From positions 1 through 12,973 of the forward strand of contig NZ_JBEZFP010000201.1 in NCBI RefSeq assembly GCF_040649515.1: a stretch of DNA of 12,973 nt, written 5' to 3'. This DNA comes from Yinghuangia elevatio. Its GTDB lineage: Bacteria; Actinomycetota; Actinomycetes; Streptomycetales; Streptomycetaceae. This document shows positions 7,441 to 12,973 of the stretch, in pieces. The notes under the pieces were generated by a model that saw only the letters and a program-made list of their open reading frames with translations, made no database searches and was not told where the DNA came from. Position numbers and translations under genes: made by a program. Every line of letters starts with the position of its first letter. Positions within the stretch are counted from its first letter, which is position 1.

Positions 7441-7479
7441 GGGATTCCGCTCTTCCGCCAGGGGCATGCGATGGGAGGC

Positions 7480-7523
7480 CTGCCGGTTCCGGTCCCGTGG
7501 CCGGGCGGGGCCGGAACCGGCAG
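7480..7523 (-). terminator. Strong hairpin terminator of the HSP20 gene
   Basis: Two 18-nt arms (7480-7497 and 7506-7523) match except for one position that would form a G-U pair. The 8-nt loop is TGGCCGGG. It lies 14 nt past the stop of the minus-strand HSP20 gene. Together with the hairpin at 7420-7440 it insulates two convergent genes. Confidence 0.85.
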
Positions 7524-7537
7524 CTCGGTCCGCGTCG

Positions 7538-7972
7538 TCAGCTGCGGATCTGCTTGCGGTCGTCGGCCTGGCCGACGGTGATCTTGCGGGGCTTGGCGCG
7601 CTCCGCAATCGGGATGCGCAGCGTCAGCACCCCGGCGTCGTAGTCGGCGACGATGCCCTCGGCGTCCAGGACGTCGGCGAGCTGGATCTGCCGGGAGAAC
7701 ACGCCCAGCGGCCGCTCGGACAGCTCGACCTGCACGCCCTCGCCCACGGCGACGGGGCGGCGCTCGGCACGGACAGTGAGCATGTTGCGCTCCACGTCGA
7801 TGTCGATCGCGTCCGCGGCGACGCCGGGCACGTCGAACGCGACCACGTACTGATCGCCGTCGCGCCACGCGTCCATCGGCATCGCGGAGGGACGCGACCA
7901 GGTGCCGTTCTGGCCGAAGAACTGCTGGGCCATTCGGTCGAGTTCGCGGAAGGGATCGGTGCGCATCAGCAT
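7538..7972 (-). CDS. HSP20 / alpha-crystallin family small heat shock protein
   Basis: A 144-residue ATP-independent holdase chaperone that would bind unfolding proteins under heat or other stress, as oligomers in the cytoplasm. The N-terminus (MLMRTDPFRELDRMAQQFFG) is the usual actinobacterial one. The alpha-crystallin domain spans about residues 32-122, with AWRDGDQYVVAFDVPGV (35-51), ERPLGVFSRQIQL (86-98) and the family signature GVLTLRIP (114-121). A short charged tail follows. The start is secure: GGAGGT lies 9 nt before the ATG at 7970-7972. The gene is divergent from the probable regulator gene at 8106, and a good promoter with an overlapping direct repeat lies between them. It closely resembles Hsp18-type proteins of Streptomyces. 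I saw no CIRCE or HAIR element in its promoter. Confidence 0.95.
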   Translation of the reverse strand: MLMRTDPFRELDRMAQQFFGQNGTWSRPSAMPMDAWRDGDQYVVAFDVPGVAADAIDIDVERNMLTVRAERRPVAVGEGVQVELSERPLGVFSRQIQLADVLDAEGIVADYDAGVLTLRIPIAERAKPRKITVGQADDRKQIRS

Positions 7973-8029
7973 CGGAAAACACCTCCAGGCATTCGGGCAA
8001 CGGGTGCCAGTGCGCTTCACCTGACTCCT

Positions 8030-8058
8030 GTTATAGCATGTCATCGGAACGACGACAA
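8030..8058 (-). promoter_or_regulatory. Predicted sigma70-type promoter of the HSP20 gene
   Basis: On the minus strand TTGTCG (8053-8058) and TATAAC (8030-8035) are separated by exactly 17 nt, a good vegetative-type promoter. It would place the transcript start about 50 nt upstream of the HSP20 ATG. One copy of a 10-nt direct repeat overlaps the -35 box, a natural place for repression. Confidence 0.65.
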
Positions 8059-8084
8059 ACACGTCCGTCGCTGAAACGACGACA
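8048..8084. repeat. Direct repeat AACGACGACA, candidate operator
   Basis: The decamer AACGACGACA occurs at 8048-8057 and 8075-8084, 27 nt apart, in the 133-bp spacer between the divergent HSP20 and regulator genes. The first copy overlaps the -35 box of the HSP20 promoter, and the second lies 22 nt before the regulator's GTG. This placement suits an operator controlling both genes, but binding is inferred. Confidence 0.5.
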
Positions 8085-8105
8085 CCTGAGGAGAAGGGGA
8101 AAGCC

Positions 8106-8792
8106 GTGACCGACACCCCCGGCCGAACGCCGGACCACCCCGGCCCGCCGGCCGTGCCCTTCCTCGCCGTAGCGGCCGCCCTCGCCGCGATCGACCAGGC
8201 CGTCCACACCGCGCAGGACCGAACCGCGGCCGCCATAGCCCCGGAAGCCCGCGGGGAGACGCCATCTCGGGTGGAGGAGGCGCTCGCCGCGCTGCTTCTC
8301 CTGCGCGAACTGCGTGGCCACCTCGCCGCATGGGAGCCCGACCTCATCGAAACCGCGCGCGACGCCGGGGCCAGCTGGGCCGCCCTCGCCGAGCCCCTCG
8401 GCGTCACAAGCCGCCAAGCCGCCGAACGCCGCTATCTGCGTCTGCGCCCCGGCGGCGCCCCCGGTACCACCGGCGACCAGCGTGTCCAAGCCACTCGCGA
8501 CCGCCGAGCCGCCGACCGCGCCGTCACCACTTGGGCCCGCGACCACGCCGCCGAACTACGCGCTCTCGCCGGTGCCACCGCCGCTCTCGACGACCTCGGC
8601 CGTCTCGCCGCTCCTCCCCTGGCCGCCCTCACCGACGCACTCGGCCACGACGACCCCGCGCACCTCCTGGCCCCCCTCGCCGACATCGGCCCGCACCTTG
8701 CCGCGCACCCCGCCCTCGCCGCGAAAGTCACCGACCTGACCGACCGCGCCGCCGCGATCCGCAACGCCAGCGACCTGCAACGCCGCACCTGA
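8106..8792 (+). CDS. Probable HSP18 transcriptional regulator
   Basis: A 228-residue Ala-rich helical protein encoded divergently from the HSP20 gene. Residues 84-112 (ARDAGASWAALAEPLGVTS, then RQAAERRYLR) look like a helix-turn-helix: a 'sWaalAe.LGvtSrQAAerRYlrl' pattern typical of actinobacterial DNA-binding proteins. The rest is amphipathic helix and probably mediates dimerisation. Homologues next to small heat shock genes in Streptomyces are annotated as 'HSP18 transcriptional regulator' (from memory), and the divergent layout supports control of the HSP20 gene. Whether it represses or activates, and whether it senses heat directly, cannot be told from the sequence. The GTG start at 8106 has a purine-rich site (GGAGAAGGGG) upstream. 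A 7-bp hairpin lies about 26 nt after the stop. I see no relation to RheA, the known thermosensing repressor of Streptomyces hsp18, from the sequence alone. Confidence 0.75.
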   Translation: MTDTPGRTPDHPGPPAVPFLAVAAALAAIDQAVHTAQDRTAAAIAPEARGETPSRVEEALAALLLLRELRGHLAAWEPDLIETARDAGASWAALAEPLGVTSRQAAERRYLRLRPGGAPGTTGDQRVQATRDRRAADRAVTTWARDHAAELRALAGATAALDDLGRLAAPPLAALTDALGHDDPAHLLAPLADIGPHLAAHPALAAKVTDLTDRAAAIRNASDLQRRT

Positions 8793-8818
8793 CCCGCACA
8801 GCCGGCCCGCGGTCGATC

Positions 8819-8835
8819 GGCCGAGGCCCTCGGCC
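8819..8835 (+). terminator. Hairpin terminator after the HSP18 regulator gene
   Basis: GGCCGAG (8819-8825) and CTCGGCC (8829-8835) form a perfect 7-bp stem with a GCC loop, shortly after the TGA at 8790-8792. Confidence 0.6.
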
Positions 8836-8910
8836 CGAACACCGTGACGCAGACGCGGACCAAGGGGGAACTGATATACGAAAAATGCGAGGAATGTGTG
8901 TAACTGGCCT

Positions 8911-8934
8911 CGACCAAGGGCAATGCCTTGATCG
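8911..8934 (+). promoter_or_regulatory. Stem-loop in the DUF2795 leader
   Basis: CAAGG and CCTTG pair around the loop GCAATG. The stem extends by CGA/TCG after one C-A mismatch. The role is unknown: it could be a leader structure or a weak terminator. Confidence 0.35.
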
Positions 8935-8983
8935 GTAACCCGAACGGGTGAACGGCGCCAGGGCGAGGCTGCGACCGCCCACG

Positions 8984-9019
8984 TCGTACGTCCGCTCGGA
9001 GGTCCGCTCGTACGTCCGA
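8984..9019. repeat. Three-copy 12-nt tandem repeat
   Basis: Three consecutive 12-mers: TCGTACGTCCGC, TCGGAGGTCCGC and TCGTACGTCCGA. The outer two differ at one position only. They lie in the leader of the DUF2795 gene. Confidence 0.8.
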
Positions 9020-9062
9020 CCATCGCCGCCGCAAGCTGCCGCACCGCGGCGCCGCTTTCTGC

Positions 9063-9094
9063 GCCGTGAAATGTGGAAGCTGTGAAATGTGAAA
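9063..9094. repeat. Two-copy 16-nt tandem repeat at the DUF2795 ribosome site
   Basis: GCCGTGAAATGTGGAA (9063-9078) is followed directly by GCTGTGAAATGTGAAA (9079-9094). The second copy runs into the AAGGAG ribosome site (9093-9098). The repeat is relatively A-rich for this genome, which would keep the translation start open. Confidence 0.75.
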
Positions 9095-9105
9095 GGAGCA
9101 CCGTG

Positions 9106-9378
9106 ATGTCGACTGCCCTTCCCGCCCCGACCGCCCCGACTCCGCTGCGCCGCCCGGTAGCCCCTCAGCCGCCGACCCGCGAGGCGGTGTGCCGGGCGCT
9201 GGTCGATGTGACCTGGCCGGCTCGCAAGGCCGACCTTGTACGCGCCGCCACCCCCCGCCGTGCCCGTACCGACATCGTCCGCCTGTTGGAGACCTTGCCC
9301 GACGCGCCCTACCTGGGCCCCAACCAGGTCTGCCGTACCCTCTTCGGCCCGCACGGCCACACCCAGCCCAGCCCCTGA
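9106..9378 (+). CDS. DUF2795 family small protein
   Basis: A 90-residue protein. The first 23 residues are Pro/Ala-rich. Residues 25-81 match the DUF2795 pattern: REAVCRALVDVTWPARKADL, then VRAA, an acidic/aliphatic helix (DIVRLLETLPD) and the end YLGPNQVCRTLFG. DUF2795 proteins are small, common in actinobacteria and of unknown biochemical function; the fold looks like a short helical domain possibly binding nucleic acid or protein. The ATG at 9106 follows AAGGAG by 7 nt; the GTG at 9103 is less well spaced. The leader carries 12-nt and 16-nt repeats. The gene converges with the hemerythrin-like gene across 88 bp with no clear hairpin between them. Confidence 0.75.
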   Translation: MSTALPAPTAPTPLRRPVAPQPPTREAVCRALVDVTWPARKADLVRAATPRRARTDIVRLLETLPDAPYLGPNQVCRTLFGPHGHTQPSP

Positions 9379-9466
9379 CAGCGGTTTTGACCAGGTCCAG
9401 AACGTCCGTACCACGCGGCCCGTTGCGCCACCTGCCCTTCGCGCACAGCGACCTTCGGTGTGCCCG

Positions 9467-9826
9467 TCAGTTGGAGTCACCCGCCAGCAACCGCTCCATG
9501 GGGTCGAGATCGGGCACCAAGCGTGTCACCAACAGATCGAACCGGGCGTCTTCGGGCTTGAGTTCAGCCATGCCCGCCAGACGGTGATGTATCCGGACGT
9601 GGTCGCCGAGTCCGCCGGCCGCGAGAGTCCGGCCCTTGGGGACCCTTCGCCGCACCGCGGGAAAGAGAAAGCGCGATTCCGCCTTGGCGTGTCCGCCCAG
9701 TTCGGCGGTAATCCTGCGTGCGGTGCGCTTGCGGCGCGGGTCACCCCAAGGCATGGACTGGATGAGGCCGCACAAGCCGTCGATCCTGCGGTGGTCCTCG
9801 GTCAACCGCCCGCGCTCCGAGAGCAT
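9467..9826 (-). CDS. Short hemerythrin (HHE)-like protein, last helix apparently missing
   Basis: A 119-residue protein resembling hemerythrin cation-binding domains, which bind a di-iron centre in a four-helix bundle and sense or carry O2 or handle iron. Helix 1 has EDHRRIDGL (His12). Helix 2 has GHAKAESRFLFPAV with the HxxxE motif (His46, Glu50). Helix 3 has GDHVRIHHRLAGM (His76, His80, His81). The usual fourth helix with another His and acidic ligands is not seen: the protein ends DLLVTRLVPDL then DPMERLLAGDSN. Full-length homologues are usually longer (about 160-190 residues, from memory), so this may be truncated and may not hold iron normally. The ATG at 9824-9826 has no clear ribosome site, and no better in-frame start exists before an upstream TGA. 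No frameshift restoring a fourth helix was found downstream. Confidence 0.6.
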   Translation of the reverse strand: MLSERGRLTEDHRRIDGLCGLIQSMPWGDPRRKRTARRITAELGGHAKAESRFLFPAVRRRVPKGRTLAAGGLGDHVRIHHRLAGMAELKPEDARFDLLVTRLVPDLDPMERLLAGDSN

Positions 9827-9846
9827 CTGAAGGGCGCATTGCAGAC

Positions 9847-9904
9847 GCGGCCCCTCGGCAGACGTGGGTGGTGTTCACCACCGACGCGCCCGCTGAGGGG
9901 CCGC
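9847..9904. terminator. Nested inverted repeat, probable terminator of the DUF1508 gene
   Basis: Perfect 10-nt outer arms, GCGGCCCCTC (9847-9856) and GAGGGGCCGC (9895-9904), enclose a second hairpin: GGTGGTG (9867-9873) and CACCACC (9876-9882) around TT. The element lies between the end of the DUF1508 gene (9968) and the start of the hemerythrin-like gene (9826), both minus-strand. It is therefore placed to end the first and possibly regulate the second. Confidence 0.6.
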
Positions 9905-9967
9905 TCCGTTGTCTGCTTCCCGGGACGGCGCGGAGCACCGGACGGGCTTCAGCGCGGTGCGCTTCGG

Positions 9968-10150
9968 CTACGCGTCGGTCTCCACGACCGCGGCGTCGGC
10001 CGCGTTCTTCTTGATCGACTCGATGCCGTTGAGGCAGGCGTTCTTCGTCGCGTAGCCCTCGCCGACGGCGATGATCTCGCCGTTCGCGGCTTTGAGCCGG
10101 AAGCGGTGCTTGCCCGCGTTGTCCTCGTACACCTCGAACTTGGCCGCCAT
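9968..10150 (-). CDS. DUF1508 (YegP-like) protein
   Basis: A 60-residue single-copy DUF1508 domain: KFEVYEDNAGKHRFRLK (4-20), ANGEIIAVGEGYATK (22-36), then NACLNGIESIKKNA (37-50). This is the classic YegP pattern 'G.yrFrLka.NGeiia.ge.Y.tk..a..gI.siKkna'. The fold is a small beta-rich domain and its biological role is not established. The start is secure: a perfect AAGGAGGT lies shortly before the ATG at 10148-10150. The short acidic tail (VVETDA) is typical of actinobacterial members. A nested inverted repeat downstream probably ends the transcript. Confidence 0.9.
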   Translation of the reverse strand: MAAKFEVYEDNAGKHRFRLKAANGEIIAVGEGYATKNACLNGIESIKKNAADAAVVETDA

Positions 10151-10517
10151 GCGGACCTCCTTCGCCTCGGCCGCCCGCGCGGACGGCCACAGGGTTGCGG
10201 TCGACCTGGACGCCGACTGCACGGCCGCCGGAACGCGACCGCCCTCCTCCGCTGCCCCTCCCGCCGGTGCCCATGCGCAACGGCGAGGTCCGCGCGGTGG
10301 CTTGGGCGGCGCAGCCGGGCACGCCGCGCAGCTGATCGTGGTCTTCCGCTGCCGCCCGGCCACCGAACGTGCTGCGCCGGCACGGCGGTTCATCTCCCTC
10401 CCGGTCGGCACGCGCATCGCGACCGCCCGAGACCGTCACGCGGTTGCAGCCAATTGTGGTGTGGGCAGGTGCAATCACGAACGGCGCCCTCAGGCCTCGG
10501 TGTTGCGCAGCCCAACA
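10151..10517. other. Non-coding or decayed stretch upstream of the DUF1508 gene
   Basis: These 367 bases should hold the promoter of the minus-strand DUF1508 gene. Several frames are open, but none gives a recognisable protein. The segment may include degraded 5' sequence of the terpene synthase remnant that follows; I could not identify any N-terminal terpene synthase motif in it. Confidence 0.4.
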
Positions 10518-10850
10518 TGGTTCGCCGACATGCGGTGTGCCGCGGCCAACCGCTGTCGGACTGGCTGATGTGGGCGCTGTTGTTCGACGACTACTACTGC
10601 GATACCGGTCCCCATTGCGCGCGTCCGGCCTCGTTCAACCCGCTGGCCGGTCAGGTGATGACCCGCGCCCTGTATCCGGACACCGCGCCGACCGGGGACG
10701 GTCGCTTCGACGCGTACGCGTCCGCCTTGGCCGCGGCATCCTACTGGCCGTCCCCATGGACCTGACTTCCTACGCCCACGAGCAACACCAGGACTGCCTG
10801 GAGTCCAACCTGGTCCACATTCTCGCGACACAGAACTCCATCGGGGCGCG
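10518..10850 (+). pseudogene. Decayed terpene synthase remnant
   Basis: One plus frame around 10544-10740 reads PLSDWLMWALLFDDYYCDTG and continues. The W-x-x-x-FDDYYCD part resembles the Asp-rich metal-binding motif of class I bacterial terpene synthases, closest by eye to the 2-methylisoborneol synthase type. A second frame at 10747-10850 reads MDLTSYAHEQHQD, then CLESNLVHIL, matching the downstream NSE motif region (normally N-D-x-x-S-x-x-x-E) with Met in place of Asn. The two motifs are only about 57 codons apart and in different frames, whereas intact enzymes have roughly 130-140 residues between them. A large internal deletion with frame change is therefore likely. Upstream, a third frame (WFADMRCAAA, 10518-10547) may be a further frameshifted piece. 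No start or complete frame remains. Only an inactive relic is supported. Confidence 0.65.
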
Positions 10851-10944
10851 GCGGCCGTCTTCCCTCTCCTGGTGGCGGGACCTCCTGCACCACCCCTGCC
10901 CCCTGCGCCCGAGGCGCGCGACAGCAGCTGAGAGGGTGGGGGAC

Positions 10945-11925
10945 GTGACGGCGAAGGCAGAGGGCTTCGATCAGTTGGTCGAACCGTTCCGTGCGGAGTT
11001 GTTGGCGTACTGCTACTGGATGCTCGGCTCGGCGCACGACGCCGAGGACTTGGTCCAGGACACGTACTTGAGGGCGTGGCGGGCGCGGGAGCAGTACGAC
11101 GAGACGCGCAGTTCCCTGCGTACCTGGCTCTACCGGATCGCGACCAATGTCTGCCTGACCGCCTTGGAGGCCCGCGGTCGGCGACCGCTGCCGTCGGGTC
11201 TGGTGGCCGCGTCGGAGCCGCTCGCGCCGCTCGTGCCCGGGGAGAACCTCGCCTGGCTCCAGCCCCTGCCGGACTCCTGGGTGGAATCGGGCGATCCGGC
11301 GGGGACCGTGGTCGAACGCAGCAGTCTGCGCCTGGCGTTCGTCGCCGCCCTGCAGTACCTGACGGCGCGTCAACGCGGCGCGCTGATCCTGCGTGACGTG
11401 CTCGCATTCTCCGCGTCCGAGGCGGCGGACATCCTCGGCACCACCGTCGTCTCGGTGAACAGTTCCCTGCAACGGGCGCGTACCCGCGTGAAGGAGGCAG
11501 GGGGCCGACGGGAGCATCTCGGCGAGCCGTCGACAGCCGAGCAGCGCGCTTGGGTGGACCGCTACATGAAGGCGTTCGAGCAGGCCGATGTCGAGGGTCT
11601 CAAGCGGCTTCTCACCGACGACGTGATCATGGAAATGCCGCCGATGGTCAACTGGTTCGTCGGACCCGGCAATTACGGCACCTTCATGGAATGGGTCTTC
11701 GCGAAGGCCGGCACGGACTGGCTCTTGAAGCCGGTCTCGGCCAACAACCAGCCCGGCTTTGCCGCGTATCGGCGCGCCGACGGCGGGTACGAGTTGCACA
11801 CGCTCCAGATCTTCACCGTCACGACCGCGGGCATCAGCCGGAACTCGGTGTTCCAGGAACCCGAGATTTTCGCGTCCTTCGGTCTGGCAGCCCGACTCGA
11901 CGTCCAAGGACTCGCGGACACCTGA
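10945..11925 (+). CDS. ECF RNA polymerase sigma factor with SnoaL-like C-terminal domain (SigG/TIGR02960-like)
   Basis: A 326-residue ECF sigma factor that would direct RNA polymerase to a small regulon. Region 2 spans about residues 10-80, with LLAYCYWMLGSAHDAEDLVQ (19-38), DTYLRAWRA, and RTWLYRIATNVCLTAL. The linker holds LAWLQPLPDSW (102-112), typical of SigG/TIGR02960-type factors. Region 4 is at 125-185, with LTARQRGALILRDVLAFSAS and the helix-turn-helix ADILGTTVVSVNSSLQRART. Residues 203-315 form an NTF2/SnoaL-like domain (WVDRYMKAFEQADVEGLKRL, then WFVGP). In such groups this fused domain replaces a separate anti-sigma factor and tunes activity; that is family knowledge. GTG at 10945 was chosen for the purine-rich stretch before it; GTG at 10936 is possible. 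The frame stays open far upstream, but that is non-coding or relic sequence. A SnoaL-type gene follows 135 nt downstream. Confidence 0.9.
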   Translation: MTAKAEGFDQLVEPFRAELLAYCYWMLGSAHDAEDLVQDTYLRAWRAREQYDETRSSLRTWLYRIATNVCLTALEARGRRPLPSGLVAASEPLAPLVPGENLAWLQPLPDSWVESGDPAGTVVERSSLRLAFVAALQYLTARQRGALILRDVLAFSASEAADILGTTVVSVNSSLQRARTRVKEAGGRREHLGEPSTAEQRAWVDRYMKAFEQADVEGLKRLLTDDVIMEMPPMVNWFVGPGNYGTFMEWVFAKAGTDWLLKPVSANNQPGFAAYRRADGGYELHTLQIFTVTTAGISRNSVFQEPEIFASFGLAARLDVQGLADT

Positions 11926-11926
11926 T

Positions 11927-11944
11927 CGCGGCGGCCCCGCCGCG
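11927..11944 (+). terminator. GC-rich palindrome after the sigma factor gene
   Basis: CGCGGCGG (11927-11934) and CCGCCGCG (11937-11944) form a perfect palindrome with CC at the centre, starting 2 nt after the TGA. A run of six or more T follows at about 11963, too far for a classic U-tract but consistent with a transcript end. Confidence 0.5.
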
Positions 11945-12060
11945 TCGCGCACGCCTCGACATCTTTTTTCCGTGGGCGCGATGAGTTCGGACCCCGCCGC
12001 CGGTATGTAGTGACGAGTGAGCCGGAAGACCCCCGGCGAACCGGTCACAAGGGAGATCCG

Positions 12061-12471
12061 ATGTCCGACAGCCGTACGGAAGACAAGGCCGCCATCGCGG
12101 CCGTCCTGACCGCGTCCTACAAGGCGTGGGAGGCCGGCGACGCCGAAGGCATGGTCGCCGACTACACCGCGGACGCCACCGCCATCATGACCGGCTCGCT
12201 CCGCGACAGCCGTGAGGTGATCCGCGCGAGCATGGCCCTCGCCTTCGCCGGGCCGCTCAAGGACACCTCGACCTACAACAAGCAGCTCGGCCTCCGCTTC
12301 GTCGGCAGGGACGCGGCGATCGTCGTCAGCGAATCCGGCATCCTCTTCCCCGGCCAGACCGAAGTCCCGGAAGCCGGCAAGGTGAACGCGACCTGGGTCT
12401 TCGAGAAGCGGGACGGCCGCTGGCTCATCGCCGCGTACCACAACAGTCCTGCGCTGACGCCCGGGCACTGA
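12061..12471 (+). CDS. SgcJ/EcaC-type SnoaL-like protein
   Basis: A 136-residue single-domain NTF2/SnoaL-fold protein. The N-terminal helix (DKAAIAAVLTASYKAWEAGD, 8-27) is followed by AEGMVADYTADATAIMTGS, a strand-rich middle, and the closing strands NATWVFEKRDGRWLIAAYHNSP (110-131), which match the 'a.fv..r.dG.WrI.a.Hns' end of DUF4440/SgcJ-like proteins. The name comes from enediyne biosynthesis genes, but most members are uncharacterised and need not be enzymes. The ATG at 12061 is well placed after AAGGGAGA. It lies 135 nt after an ECF sigma factor that itself carries a SnoaL domain; such factors are often encoded beside possible target or partner genes, so a functional link is plausible. 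Its 3' end overlaps the convergent TetR reading frame by 47 nt. Confidence 0.85.
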   Translation: MSDSRTEDKAAIAAVLTASYKAWEAGDAEGMVADYTADATAIMTGSLRDSREVIRASMALAFAGPLKDTSTYNKQLGLRFVGRDAAIVVSESGILFPGQTEVPEAGKVNATWVFEKRDGRWLIAAYHNSPALTPGH

Positions 12472-12973
12472 ACCCCTCCCCCACAAGGCGCCCGCCTGGC
12501 TGGACGGTTGTCTGCTTGAGCGGCGCCGCGGCTGCCTGGGGGGCGGCGGTGACCAGGGCGTGGACGGTGGTGCGGACGTGTTCTGCGACGACCTCCGGGG
12601 TGGAGGCGTCGAGTTTGCCGTCGAGGTGGAGGAAGGCCAGGCCGTGGACGAGGGCCCACACCATGGTGGAGAGGGCATCGGGGTCGCCGTGGGGGAAGGC
12701 GGCGCGGGCGATGCCGCGCACGTACTCCTTGATCGCGGCGGTCGCGATGGCCCGCTCCTCGTTGGCGGGGTCGCAGGGCTCGGCGAACATCACGCGGAAC
12801 AGTGCCGGGTGCCGGAGTGCGAACCGGACGTAGGCGACAGCCACATCGGCGAGTTCGTCGGGGGTCGCCGGTGACGGATGCGCGGCGGCGAGCTGTTGGG
12901 CTAGTTCGCGGTACCCCTCGGCGGCGACCGCGGACAGCAAGGCCTCGCGGTCGGCGGCGCCTTCCGCGGCAAC
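12425..12973 (-). CDS. TetR/AcrR-family regulator, C-terminal part (partial)
   Basis: The reading frame enters from the right edge, so the N-terminal helix-turn-helix is outside the window. The visible 182 residues begin VAAEGAADREALLSAVAAEG, then YRELAQQL; this is the segment that directly follows the DNA-binding helices in WHG-type TetR regulators. The ligand-binding domain follows, with LADVAVAYVRFALRHPALFRV and WALVHGLAFLHLDGKL, the region that gives the WHG family its name. The last 35 or so residues (after TTVHALVTAAP) look unlike the family and overlap the 3' end of the SgcJ-like gene, so the frame may simply run on past the normal end of such proteins. It would be a one-component repressor of a nearby gene or of its own transcription; the inducer cannot be predicted. 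Confidence 0.85.
   Translation of the reverse strand, partial: VAAEGAADREALLSAVAAEGYRELAQQLAAAHPSPATPDELADVAVAYVRFALRHPALFRVMFAEPCDPANEERAIATAAIKEYVRGIARAAFPHGDPDALSTMVWALVHGLAFLHLDGKLDASTPEVVAEHVRTTVHALVTAAPQAAAAPLKQTTVQPGGRLVGEGFSARASAQDCCGTRR

Larger units (their letters stand above)
8793..9105. other. Intergenic leader region of the DUF2795 gene
   Basis: These 313 bases hold the terminator of the previous gene, a short relatively AT-rich patch (8870-8905) that may carry a promoter, a hairpin at 8911-8934, an imperfect palindrome ACCCGAACGGGT at 8938-8949, and two sets of short direct repeats listed separately. No coding region was recognised. Confidence 0.6.

Noticed and set aside
7973..8105. 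HAIR or CIRCE heat-shock operator
   Set aside because: Neither CTTGAGT-N7-ACTCAAG nor the CIRCE inverted repeat is present.
8793..9105. tRNA or small RNA gene in the 313-bp gap
   Set aside because: No cloverleaf or CCA-like end could be found; the short hairpin and palindrome are too small to call an RNA gene.
9236..10765. 509-codon plus-strand open frame across the hemerythrin and DUF1508 genes
   Set aside because: Most of it is antisense shadow with low-complexity Arg/Gly/Pro content. Only the last 70 or so codons carry the terpene synthase relic, which is reported separately.
10369..10944. Upstream extension of the sigma factor reading frame by 192 codons
   Set aside because: The extension is Arg-rich and unlike ECF N-termini; a fragment of it belongs to the terpene synthase relic. 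The sigma factor begins at the GTG near 10945.
1..12973. Insertion sequence, integrase or phage genes
   Set aside because: No transposase or integrase motif and no terminal inverted repeats with target duplications were seen.

Overview
The window is chromosomal DNA from a very GC-rich actinomycete, most likely Streptomyces or a close relative. The support is strong G/C preference at third codon positions, GTG starts, AAGGAG-type ribosome sites, long GC hairpins without U-tracts as terminators, and a set of typical streptomycete families (HSP20 with its 'HSP18 regulator', DUF2795, DUF1508, an ECF sigma factor with a SnoaL tail, and a terpene synthase remnant).

Left part (1-5860). The last codons of a small hydrophobic protein end at a very strong hairpin. 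Convergent to it is a two-gene minus-strand operon. Its first gene encodes a giant protein of about 1446 residues: a caspase-like protease (His88/Cys140), a NACHT/STAND ATPase (Walker A and B), a helical region, and 14 WD40-like repeats, enough for two seven-bladed propellers. The second gene, 57 nt downstream behind a perfect ribosome site, is a Ser-His-Asp alpha/beta-hydrolase. This is the most interesting unit in the window. It has the layout of an NLR/apoptosome-like sensor-protease, plausibly an abortive-infection or self-recognition conflict system, with the hydrolase as effector or caspase target.

Middle part (5861-9380). A four-helix membrane protein (minus) is followed by an orphan SUKH (SMI1/KNR4-like) protein (plus), whose leader contains a nine-copy heptamer repeat and an 18-nt direct repeat. 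Next is an HSP20 chaperone (minus) divergent from its probable regulator (plus). The shared 133-bp spacer holds a recognisable promoter overlapped by a direct repeat. A small DUF2795 protein follows a leader with 12-nt and 16-nt direct repeats.

Right part (9381-12973). A short, possibly truncated hemerythrin-like protein and a DUF1508 (YegP-like) protein, both minus, are separated by a nested inverted repeat. Next comes a decayed terpene synthase in which the Asp-rich and NSE-type motifs survive in different frames and too close together. Then come an ECF sigma factor with a SnoaL-like C-terminal domain, a small SgcJ/SnoaL-type protein, and the C-terminal part of a TetR-family repressor running off the right edge.

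All assignments are by eye from translated motifs. No database search or structure prediction was run.
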